Below, piece after piece: positions 9,509 through 17,644 of a DNA stretch of 64,000 nucleotides (within the stretch, counting starts at the first letter, position 1; each line of letters begins with the position of its first letter). The notes under the pieces are model-generated. The model did not search any database. It worked only from the letters and a program-made list of their open reading frames with translations, and was not told the DNA's origin. This stretch comes from Geomobilibacter sp964432205 (lineage in GTDB: Bacteria > Desulfobacterota > Desulfuromonadia > Geobacterales > DSM-12255): positions 91,631-155,630 of the forward strand of contig CAYSMK010000010.1 in NCBI GenBank assembly GCA_964432205.1, read 5' to 3'. Position numbers and translations under genes: made by a program.

Positions 9509-11737
9509 TCAGAACTTTTCAAACGAATTGTCCAACTGATCCACCCCTTCGTGGAGATTCAAGGCTACTCCCGACGCTGATGCCTTCATTCTGCTGGCAA
9601 CTGTCTGCTGACGGGTGCCGGCCTGGACCTGGTTTCCAATCTGCTTGCGTGCCTGTTTGGCGGCGGCCGGCGCCATATACTGGCCCAATTGCCGGGACAG
9701 GGCCTGTCCCGGGTCATTCCCGATGGAGAAGAAGGCGATGGCATTGAGCATCTGTTCTGCCTGGCCGGCGAGTTCCTCCGAGGTGGAGGCCATTTCCTCG
9801 CTGGATGAGGCGTTCTGTTGGATTACCTGGTCAAGCTGCTGGATCGCCTTGTTGATCTGATCGGCGCCCGTGTCCTGCTCCCGGCATGCTGCCGCGATCT
9901 CCTGCACCAACTCGGACGTCTTCTGGATGTCGGGGACCATCTTGCTCAGCATGTCACCGGCCTTCTCGGCGATCTCGACGCTGGAGGATGACAGGCCGGA
10001 GATCTCTGCCGCTGCCTTCTGGCTCCGCTCGGCAAGCTTGCGGACCTCGGCGGCCACAACCGCGAACCCCTTGCCGTGCTCGCCGGCGCGGGCCGCTTCG
10101 ATTGCCGCGTTCAGGGCGAGGAGGTTGGTCTGCCGTGCGATCTCCTCGATGATGGATATCTTGTCGGAGATGTGTTTCATCGCCTGCACGGTTTCAGTGA
10201 CCGCCTTGCCGCTTTCCCGTGCGTCTTCGGCGCTCTTGACCGCGATCCTTTCGGTCTGATGGGCGTTGTCAGCATTCTGCCTGATGTTGGAGGCCATCTC
10301 TTCCATGGATGAGGATGCCTCTTCGGCCGCCGCCGCCTGCTCATTCGCCCCCTGCGACAGCTGCTCGGAGCCGGCGCTCAACTGCTGGCTGCCTCCTGCC
10401 ACGTTGTTGGCGGCTGCCTTTACTTCGCTCACTACTTCGATCAGTTTCGTGACCATGCTCTGCAGCGCATGCATCAGTTCGTCCTCCGGGCTGCGCTCCT
10501 TGAGGTCCACGAGGAGGTTCCCCCTGGCTACTTCACCTGCGGCCTTCGTTATCTTAGCGGTGGCATCAATGAGATTGTTCAGGTTTTGCTTGATCAGGTT
10601 GAATTCCCCACGGGATTCGTCCGTAATGGGAGGAGGGATGATTCCTCTGGAGATCTTGTCCACGGATTCCCCGGTAAGACGAATCGGCCGGACAAAGGCC
10701 TCGATCAGCAGATTCATGCCATCGACCAGATTCTGCCACCCACCCTGATACGCCGCTTCGTTGCCACGGGTATCGAGCTTGCCCTCCTGGATATCCCTGG
10801 CAAGGCGGTCGGTTTCGGCCAGCAGGCTTTTGATGGTGGCAACCATGGCGTTAAGGTTTTTCCCCAGAAGGTCGTTTTCCGATTTTTCCTTGAGCGAAAC
10901 CGAAAGGTCGCCCTCGGCTACCTTCTGGGCGGCAAGGGAGGCCTCTTTGATGTTCGCCACCATGTTGGCGAATGACCTGGAGAGCATGCCGATCTCATCA
11001 CGGCTATCGGTTTCGAGTGTTACCATGACATCGCCGACGGCCAGCCTGTCAGCGGTCTCGGTCAGTTTCAGCACCGGTTTCGTGATGCTCCTTGTGATGA
11101 GAATGCCGATGACAATGCTGAGGGCAATGGCAACCAGAACCACGATTGCCATGGAGATCATGGCGATGCCTGTTGCCCGGCTGGCTTTCTGCTCCTCAAC
11201 CGCCAATGCCTTGATCTTGGCGGCGGCCATCTCCTTGGCAGCGGCTTCGAGCCGATGGGTCTCGTCTTTCACTTCGCCGATGGCCTTGTTGGCATCCTGA
11301 GGAACGGTGATCTTGTTTGCCATTATCAGGCCGTACACCTTGGTGAACCCTTTTTCGTAGCCGTCGAGATCGGCCTTCATGGCTGTGACAATCTGTTTGT
11401 CTGCCGGCGTATCAACCAGCTTATCAAGATCTGCCAGACGTTCGCGCGAACTCTTCAGGTCTTCCTGCCATTTTTTCACGTACTCCGCCTGTTTCTCGGC
11501 GGCACCCATGTTCAGGAAGGTATCCTTTTCATAGCGGCGCAGAACGTTCACGTTGGCACGCAGGCGGGCGGCGTGTTCGGACATCTTCGCCTCGTGCTGG
11601 GTCATCTCCTCGGTGAGTGTGGCGACGATCTTCAATCCCGCGATCCCAGTGATCCCCAATGTCAACAGCAGGAGCAGGAGCAGACCGAAACCCATTCCCA
11701 ACCGCTTGCCGATTTTCATGTCAGCTAACTTTGCCAT
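9509..11737 (-). CDS. Methyl-accepting chemotaxis protein
   Basis: 742 residues from the ATG at 11737, preceded by AAGGAGG; an upstream in-frame ATG at 11830 lacks a ribosome site and would put 31 polar residues ahead of the first membrane helix. Layout: TM1 about 13-36, a helical periplasmic sensor of the 4HB type (about 40-188), TM2 about 191-214, HAMP about 215-267, a second and probably third HAMP-like stretch (about 270-440), then the signalling domain with the hairpin tip EIARQTNLLALNAAIEAARAGEHGKGFAVVA. It reports an unknown stimulus to CheA/CheW. A sigma-28-like promoter lies upstream. No CheR-docking pentapeptide is seen at the C-terminus. Confidence 0.95.
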   Translation of the reverse strand: MAKLADMKIGKRLGMGFGLLLLLLLTLGITGIAGLKIVATLTEEMTQHEAKMSEHAARLRANVNVLRRYEKDTFLNMGAAEKQAEYVKKWQEDLKSSRERLADLDKLVDTPADKQIVTAMKADLDGYEKGFTKVYGLIMANKITVPQDANKAIGEVKDETHRLEAAAKEMAAAKIKALAVEEQKASRATGIAMISMAIVVLVAIALSIVIGILITRSITKPVLKLTETADRLAVGDVMVTLETDSRDEIGMLSRSFANMVANIKEASLAAQKVAEGDLSVSLKEKSENDLLGKNLNAMVATIKSLLAETDRLARDIQEGKLDTRGNEAAYQGGWQNLVDGMNLLIEAFVRPIRLTGESVDKISRGIIPPPITDESRGEFNLIKQNLNNLIDATAKITKAAGEVARGNLLVDLKERSPEDELMHALQSMVTKLIEVVSEVKAAANNVAGGSQQLSAGSEQLSQGANEQAAAAEEASSSMEEMASNIRQNADNAHQTERIAVKSAEDARESGKAVTETVQAMKHISDKISIIEEIARQTNLLALNAAIEAARAGEHGKGFAVVAAEVRKLAERSQKAAAEISGLSSSSVEIAEKAGDMLSKMVPDIQKTSELVQEIAAACREQDTGADQINKAIQQLDQVIQQNASSSEEMASTSEELAGQAEQMLNAIAFFSIGNDPGQALSRQLGQYMAPAAAKQARKQIGNQVQAGTRQQTVASRMKASASGVALNLHEGVDQLDNSFEKF

Positions 11738-11816
11738 GATCTGTGTCCTCCTTGGAACTGTTGCCGTTATGCTCACTATGGAACTGATGGGGGGGGTTGT
11801 AGGTAACGTTTTTAAA

Positions 11817-11843
11817 GTATCGGCATTCATGTGCGGTAATTAA
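11817..11843 (-). promoter_or_regulatory. Sigma-28 (FliA)-type promoter of the chemoreceptor
   Basis: On the minus strand TTAA is followed after exactly 15 bases by GCCGATAC, one change in each half from the flagellar/chemotaxis consensus TAAA-N15-GCCGATAA. It lies about 80 bases upstream of the ATG at 11737. Confidence 0.65.
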
Positions 11844-12015
11844 CTATTTTTTGTCCAAACTTGAATTTTTTTTGCGTCGCGGCGGCAAGTAGGTGGCGGT
11901 ATTGAAAAGATTCTGCGCCAGCGGAAAATCATCTGCTATATTTTAGGCAGCTGATGACCGGTAATGCATGCCGGCCTGATGCGAAACCGGCATATTTTGG
12001 ACAGGTAGGATACTG

Positions 12016-14634
12016 ATGGATGTCATTACCACTCACGTTAACGCCGATTTTGACTGTCTCGGGGCGATGATCGCCGCCAGGAAGCTCTATCCCGACGCAT
12101 TGATGGTCTTTTCCGGATCGCAGGAAAAGAGCATGCGCGATTTCTTCCTCAAGTCCACCGGCTATGTCCTCAGCTTCACCAAACTGAAAGATGTCGACCT
12201 CGACCGGGTGACCCGCCTTATTCTGGTCGATTGCCAGCACGCCTCCCGCATCGGCCGCTTTGCCGAGATCCTGGACCGGCCGGGTCTGGAGATCCATATC
12301 TATGATCACCACCCTGACGTTGCCGGCCAGATCCGGCCGACCGGCGGCCTGATCAGGCCCTGCGGCTCATCCACCACGATTCTCGCGCTGCTGCTGAAGG
12401 AGAGGGGCCTTACGGTAACTTCCATCGAAGCGACCCTGATGATGCTCGGCATCTACGAAGACACCGGCAATCTCACCTTTCCGTCCACCACCGTTGACGA
12501 CTTCCTTGTGGCTGCCTGGCTCCTGGAGCAGGGGGCAAACCTGAACACCGTGGCCGATTTCGTTACCCAGGAGTTGACCTCCGAACAGATCTCCCTCTTG
12601 AACGATCTCCTGAAATCCCTCAAGACCACGACCCTGAACGGCGTGGAGATATCCATCGCCCATGCCTCGGTCGACTACTACATCGGCGATATTGCCGTGC
12701 TTGCCCACATGATGCGGGACATGGAGAGTCTGGAAGCGCTCTTCATCGTGGTCGGCATGGGCAACCGGGTCTATGTGGTGGCCCGGAGCCGCACGCCGGA
12801 AGTGGATGTGGGGGAGGTGCTGCGGGACCTGGGCGGCGGGGGGCACGCTACGGCAGCGTCGGCGGCGGTCAAGGACCTGACAATGATCCAGGTGCTCGAC
12901 CGGTTGGATCAGGTCCTGCGGCTGCGGGTCAACCCCCGGCGGGTGGCTGCGGATTTCATGTCATCACCGGTCAAGACCATGCCGGCCGCGACGACCATCG
13001 TCGAGGCCCGTGAACTGCTTACCCGGTACAATGTGAACGCCATGCCGGTCATGGCGGGCGAGTCCATGGTCGGGATCATCTCGCGCCGGATCGTGGAGAA
13101 GGCGATTTATCACGGCCTGCAGAACCAGCCGGTGACCGATTACATGCACACCGAATTCATGCGGGCCGTTCCTGACACCCCTTTCAGCGCGATCAGGGAG
13201 TATGTCGTTACCCGCAACAGGCGTTTCGTGCCGGTGTTCAGCGGCAACGAGCTGGTGGGGGTGGTTACCCGGACCGATCTCCTGCGGGCCATGTATGCCG
13301 GCGAGGCCCTCTATGATCTGGCGCGTAGCGCCGGCCCTTCCCGGAGCAAGGAGGTGGCGCGTCAGATGGCGCGTGCCCTGTCGCCACAGGTTTATCAGCT
13401 CCTCAGGGATCTGGGCGGGGTGGGGGAGGAACTGGACGTCTCCGTCTATGCGGTCGGCGGCTTTGTCCGCGACCTCATGCTCGGCATGGAGAATACCGAC
13501 ATCGACGTGACGGTGGAGGGGGATGGCATCCTCTTTGCCGAGACCTTTGCGGCGCGGTTCAACTGCCGGGTGAAGAGCCATCATAAGTTCGGGACCGCGG
13601 TCATTGTCCTTCCCGATGGCCTCAAGATCGACGTGGCCAGCACCCGCCTGGAGTATTACGAATCTCCCGGCGCATTGCCGACGGTGGAGCGTTCATCCCT
13701 GAAGATGGACCTGTATCGCCGCGACTTCACCATCAATACCCTGGCAGTCCTCCTGAACAGCCGCGGTTTCGGCCTGCTGATCGACTATTTCGGTGCCCAG
13801 CGGGATCTCCAGGAAAAGGTGATCAGGGTGCTGCACAACCTCTCCTTTGTTGAGGACCCGACGCGGGTTTTCCGGGCCATCCGCTTCGAACAGCGCCTCG
13901 GCTTCCATATCGCGACCCATACGGAGAACCTGATCAAGAACGCCGTGAAGATGAATTTTCTGGAACGGCTCGGCGGGAAACGACTCCTCTCGGAACTGGT
14001 GCACATCCTGAGGGAACACGAACCGCACCGGGCCATCGAGCGGCTTGCCACCCTGGGGCTGTTGCCGTTTATCCATCAGCATCTGGAGCTGACCGCAGAG
14101 CTGCGTAGACTGCTGGACGAGACCGGGAAGATTCTCTCCTGGTTCGATCTCCTGTTCCTCGGCGCCAGCTGCGAGCGTTGGGTGGTCTATTTCCTGGCGC
14201 TCACGGCTGCTCTTTCGGATGATGAGTTCTGGGAAACCTGCAGCCGGCTGGCGGTGAGCGAGCATTACAAGGAGCGTCTGGCGGAAAATCGGCGTCAGGG
14301 AAGCCGCACCCTGAACTCCCTTGAACGGTTGATCGCGGCGCAGATGCAGCTGCTCCCCAGTGACATCTACCTGCTCCTCAAGGAGCTGACCGTGGAGATG
14401 CTGCTCTTCCTCATGGCCAGAACAACCAGCGAAGAGACACGCAGGGTTGTTTCCCTGTACTTCACCAAGCTGCGTAACGTCAAGATCAGCGTGACGGGAC
14501 ACGACCTGGAAGCACTCGGTATGCCACACGGTCCCCGCTATCGGCAGATTCTGGACAGTATTCTCGCTGCCCGCCTGAACGGCCAGGTCAACTCCCGTGA
14601 GGACGAGTTGCGCCTTCTCGCTGACCTGGCTTAA
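12016..14634 (+). CDS. DHH / CBS / tRNA nucleotidyltransferase fusion (probable A-adding enzyme)
   Basis: 872 residues with three modules. Residues 1-305 are a DHH-DHHA1 phosphoesterase-like domain (HVNADFDCLGAMIAA, the DHH of HIYDHHPD at 97-99, and the GGGGHATAASAA glycine-rich motif). Residues about 315-435 are a CBS pair. From about 460 on is a class II polymerase-beta-type nucleotidyltransferase (VGGFVRDLMLGMENTDIDV, metal aspartates 495 and 497, then the RxEYYESPGALP and EDPTRVFRAIRFEQR motifs). This layout is that of the long A-adding tRNA nucleotidyltransferases of organisms such as Aquifex. Geobacter sulfurreducens is reported to have separate C-adding and A-adding enzymes, so addition of the terminal A of CCA is the best guess; poly(A) polymerase is the alternative. 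Confidence 0.88.
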   Translation: MDVITTHVNADFDCLGAMIAARKLYPDALMVFSGSQEKSMRDFFLKSTGYVLSFTKLKDVDLDRVTRLILVDCQHASRIGRFAEILDRPGLEIHIYDHHPDVAGQIRPTGGLIRPCGSSTTILALLLKERGLTVTSIEATLMMLGIYEDTGNLTFPSTTVDDFLVAAWLLEQGANLNTVADFVTQELTSEQISLLNDLLKSLKTTTLNGVEISIAHASVDYYIGDIAVLAHMMRDMESLEALFIVVGMGNRVYVVARSRTPEVDVGEVLRDLGGGGHATAASAAVKDLTMIQVLDRLDQVLRLRVNPRRVAADFMSSPVKTMPAATTIVEARELLTRYNVNAMPVMAGESMVGIISRRIVEKAIYHGLQNQPVTDYMHTEFMRAVPDTPFSAIREYVVTRNRRFVPVFSGNELVGVVTRTDLLRAMYAGEALYDLARSAGPSRSKEVARQMARALSPQVYQLLRDLGGVGEELDVSVYAVGGFVRDLMLGMENTDIDVTVEGDGILFAETFAARFNCRVKSHHKFGTAVIVLPDGLKIDVASTRLEYYESPGALPTVERSSLKMDLYRRDFTINTLAVLLNSRGFGLLIDYFGAQRDLQEKVIRVLHNLSFVEDPTRVFRAIRFEQRLGFHIATHTENLIKNAVKMNFLERLGGKRLLSELVHILREHEPHRAIERLATLGLLPFIHQHLELTAELRRLLDETGKILSWFDLLFLGASCERWVVYFLALTAALSDDEFWETCSRLAVSEHYKERLAENRRQGSRTLNSLERLIAAQMQLLPSDIYLLLKELTVEMLLFLMARTTSEETRRVVSLYFTKLRNVKISVTGHDLEALGMPHGPRYRQILDSILAARLNGQVNSREDELRLLADLA

Positions 14635-14636
14635 GT

Positions 14637-14654
14637 TGTTGCAAATATGCAACA
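14637..14654. promoter_or_regulatory. Small perfect inverted repeat TGTTGCA-AATA-TGCAACA
   Basis: A 7-bp perfect dyad begins three bases after the stop of the nucleotidyltransferase fusion. No T-run follows, so an operator for the next gene or a 3'-end stabilising hairpin is as likely as a terminator. The rest of the 200-base gap up to 14834 shows no gene. Confidence 0.35.
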
Positions 14655-14833
14655 CGCTTGGCCGGCAAATGGCGGTGCTTGACGGTTTCTTTGGCAATTT
14701 GTGTAAATGGTGACACCGTTCCGTAGAGGCTGTGCTGAGCGGTACCTGCATTGTTTCAGTGGGTTGCACGGTTTTGAGCTGGTTGGCTTGTTTGTTGCTG
14801 TTATAACGATGAATGCATGAAAGGGAGGGTAGC

Positions 14834-15223
14834 ATGAAACGGATACGGCGTACGATGGCGGTTCTTCTGGCAGCGGCACTCTTGACGGCCTGGACGGTGC
14901 CCGCCTCTGCCCAGGAGAATCCGCTCAAGGTGATCCTTGAGGACGCATTCTACGGTGGTGTGATCGGCACCTTGATCGGTAGTGCCATGCTCGTCTTTCC
15001 CAAACATCCCGGTGATCATCTGGAATACATCGGCTATGGCGCTGCCACCGGGGTAATTGCCGGTACGGTCTTCGGGGCCGTAACCGTTTCTCGGTCCTTT
15101 GCCGAAGTTGACAGGGGAAAGATCCGTTTTTCCATGCCGACCGTAATGCCTGAATTTCAGGAAAACGGTTCTCGTGGTACGTCAGTGGCGTTTAAGGCTG
15201 ACCTGCTGCGCGGCAGTTTCTAG
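14834..15223 (+). CDS. Small exported or membrane-associated protein with glycine-zipper-like segments
   Basis: 129 residues from ATG 14834 (GGGAGGG ribosome site; an ATG seven codons upstream is less likely). Residues 1-29 form a signal peptide ending PASAQ. Two glycine-rich hydrophobic segments follow (FYGGVIGTLIGSAMLVF and YGAATGVIAGTVFGAVTV), the pattern of glycine-zipper proteins that pack in membranes, and then a polar tail. I do not recognise a named family. It is followed by a strong bidirectional terminator. Confidence 0.75.
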   Translation: MKRIRRTMAVLLAAALLTAWTVPASAQENPLKVILEDAFYGGVIGTLIGSAMLVFPKHPGDHLEYIGYGAATGVIAGTVFGAVTVSRSFAEVDRGKIRFSMPTVMPEFQENGSRGTSVAFKADLLRGSF

Positions 15224-15251
15224 CTTCGCTATCTATACTGTTGGATGCACA

Positions 15252-15287
15252 AAAGGGGGGATGGTTCTTACGGACCATCCCCCCTTT
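15252..15287. terminator. Bidirectional terminator-like hairpin
   Basis: A perfect 14-bp stem (AAAGGGGGGATGGT / ACCATCCCCCCTTT) closes an 8-base loop. It lies between a rightward gene ending at 15223 and a leftward gene ending at 15320. The T-runs at both ends are short (three to four bases), so efficiency is uncertain. Confidence 0.75.
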
Positions 15288-15319
15288 GTCGTCTTTGGAA
15301 GGCTGCTCCTACGCGGAGG

Positions 15320-17497
15320 TCACGGAGCGGTCTGTGAGGCTTTGCTCAGTGCCTCCGCGGGAATCGACTGAAAGGACGTAGTGCTCACCACCTGTTTCGG
15401 GGCGGGCTTTGTTTCGTACAGAAGCTGATACAGGTTGGCGGTGGCCAGGACCTTTTTTACATACTCCCTGGTTTCGCTGTAGGGGATGCTTTCGATGAAT
15501 TCGTCCTGGGGGAGATCGCCGAACGCGGTCCGCCAGCGGTTGACCGCCGTGGTGCCGGCATTGTAGGCGGCCACCGCAAGGGTCGTGTTTCCCTGGTACA
15601 GGTCGACCAGGTCCCTCAGATGGTGCACCCCCAGCGTTATGTTCGTCTGCGGGTCGGTGAGTCGGTCCGGGGTGAAATCCCCTTTGGATTTGGCCAGGGC
15701 AGCAGCGGTGGCCGGCATGAGCTGCATGAGCCCACGGGCTCCCACCGGAGACAGGGCCGTGGGGGAAAAATTGCTCTCGGAGCGCATGACACCGTACACC
15801 AGACTCTGGGCGATTCCCGTATTCCGGGAGACATCAGAGACGACCGGGGTGAAGGCGCGGGGGTAGCTGAGCCCCCACTGTATCTGGTGTTCCCGGCTGA
15901 GCTGCTCCGGTCTCTCCTGTTTATAGAGGAGCATGGCATCCCGGTAGTTGTCCATTTCCAGATAGAGGCGGGCGATGGCCTGGATCCCTTTCTTGCCATT
16001 GGCCCGCTTTTTCGTCACTGCCAGCTCCCGCTGCGCCTCCTCGTTCAGGCCGAAGGAGATGAGAAGTTTGACCCGTTCATAGCCGTCGGGGAGGGGAAGC
16101 AGATCGCGTAACTCCTTCTCCCGCAAGCTCAACGGTTCCGGGTACGCCGGCGTCAGACCGGCGGTCAGGGCGTAGTAGCCGAACGGGAAATCCCTGGCAA
16201 GAAGGGTATAGACTTCCTGGGCTCCGTTCTTTTCCCCCCGTGCGGTAAGAATCCGGCCTGTCCAGAACAGTGCCCGTTCCCGATAGGCACTGTTGTCCAC
16301 CAGCTTCTTCAGATGGTCGAGGGCGGTCTGGTGATCGCCTGCCCGAAAAGAGTTCCAGGCGATTTCCCACCTGACCCTGTGCAGTAGAGGGGTCCTGGGG
16401 AATGAGGCCAGCAGCTGCTTCAGGACCGTTACCGCCTCGGCGTGCCGTCCCTGGAATTTGCGGATAAAGGCGGCATTGAGGAGGGCATCGTCGGCCTGGT
16501 CGCTCGCAGGAAACTCGGCGGCCAATTTTCGGTAGGCGGCAAAGGCATCGTTGTCCCGATTCCTCTTCTCGATGGTACGGGCAAGCTGATAGCGTGCTTC
16601 GATCGCCACCTCCCGGTGTACCTCGCTTTCCGTCAGCTCTATCAGGAGCTTTTCCGCATCGCCGTACTTGCGGCCACGCACCAGTGCCTGACCGATTTTC
16701 AACTTGAGCCGGCCGGCAAAATCCGTGCCCGGATCCTCCGGGGTGATGGCCCGAAAGGCCTTTACCGCTTGATCGTACTTTTTCAGCTCCATCAGTGTCG
16801 TGGCGCGTTTAACCAATTCCTGGGGAGTGGCCTGGGGGGAGGCTGCCCCTTTTGTGGCCAGTCGTTTCAGGTCTTCTTCTGCCAGGGATGCCTGGGGAGA
16901 GGTTGGGTTGTTGAGCCAGATCAAGCGCAGGGCGGTAACCGCCTGGGCCAGTTCGCCCAACTCCTCGCGGCAGCGTGCTGCCCGGTACAGGGCCTGGATG
17001 GAGTCGCTTCCGGCCGCGTATTTTTCGGTGAACCGCTGGTAACTGGTCAGGGCATCCCGGTATTCTTTCCGTTCGAACTGCAGATTCCCGCGCTGGAGCA
17101 GGGTCTGGCGGTACAAGGGGGTATCCGGATGGTTCTGCAGCAGTGTGCCGAGAACGGCAATTGCCTCGGCCGGTCTGTTCAGGCGGATCTGGGACTGGGC
17201 CTGGTAGTACAGGGCATAGTCGGCCAGAACCGGCAGTGTCGTCGCCGCCCGGCCAAAGGAGCTTTCTGCCTCTTCATAGCGTCCCTGACGGTAGGTGGCG
17301 ACAGCGAAGATGAAGTCCCGCGCCCCCCCGACCGGGGCGTTGGTGACGTGGGTGGCCGCCTTGACGAAGTTCTTTGCCCGCAGCTCCTGTGCTGCCGCGA
17401 TGAGGCCTTCATCCGGAAGGCTGTCCAGGTTCAGGGCCGACGCCGGGATGGCGAGGGTGGTGAGCAGTGCGGTGGCAATGATGAGTCGGGAAAGCAT
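15320..17497 (-). CDS. Lytic transglycosylase with N-terminal TPR-like repeats
   Basis: 725 residues from the ATG at 17497, chosen because AGGAG lies five bases upstream and it begins directly with a signal peptide (MLSRLIIATALLTTLAIPASA); in-frame starts up to 17557 exist. The body is a long alpha-helical superhelix of TPR-like repeats (about 25-540), as in Slt70. The C-terminal SLT domain holds the catalytic glutamate in GVMRSESNFSPTALSPVGARGLMQLMPATA and the conserved NTTLAVAAYNAGTTAVNRW. It cleaves the MurNAc-GlcNAc bond of peptidoglycan in the periplasm, forming 1,6-anhydro ends. It is divergent from rnr. Confidence 0.93.
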   Translation of the reverse strand: MLSRLIIATALLTTLAIPASALNLDSLPDEGLIAAAQELRAKNFVKAATHVTNAPVGGARDFIFAVATYRQGRYEEAESSFGRAATTLPVLADYALYYQAQSQIRLNRPAEAIAVLGTLLQNHPDTPLYRQTLLQRGNLQFERKEYRDALTSYQRFTEKYAAGSDSIQALYRAARCREELGELAQAVTALRLIWLNNPTSPQASLAEEDLKRLATKGAASPQATPQELVKRATTLMELKKYDQAVKAFRAITPEDPGTDFAGRLKLKIGQALVRGRKYGDAEKLLIELTESEVHREVAIEARYQLARTIEKRNRDNDAFAAYRKLAAEFPASDQADDALLNAAFIRKFQGRHAEAVTVLKQLLASFPRTPLLHRVRWEIAWNSFRAGDHQTALDHLKKLVDNSAYRERALFWTGRILTARGEKNGAQEVYTLLARDFPFGYYALTAGLTPAYPEPLSLREKELRDLLPLPDGYERVKLLISFGLNEEAQRELAVTKKRANGKKGIQAIARLYLEMDNYRDAMLLYKQERPEQLSREHQIQWGLSYPRAFTPVVSDVSRNTGIAQSLVYGVMRSESNFSPTALSPVGARGLMQLMPATAAALAKSKGDFTPDRLTDPQTNITLGVHHLRDLVDLYQGNTTLAVAAYNAGTTAVNRWRTAFGDLPQDEFIESIPYSETREYVKKVLATANLYQLLYETKPAPKQVVSTTSFQSIPAEALSKASQTAP

Positions 17498-17644
17498 CCA
17501 TGCTCCTGTCGTGGTAAACTTGACCTTCATCATACCGACACCCCTGGCCAATATCAAAGGTAAAGTGGCGTCTCAGGGCCAAATGGTTTGACATCGGGGA
17601 GATCTTCCGTTTCTATTGGAGTCAGTTGTGGACGGAGGATAACG

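Noticed and set aside
13693..14928. 411-residue minus-strand frame across the nucleotidyltransferase fusion
   Set aside because: Overlaps a well-supported gene on the other strand over most of its length, with no known domain; the part beyond 14634 is non-coding in character.
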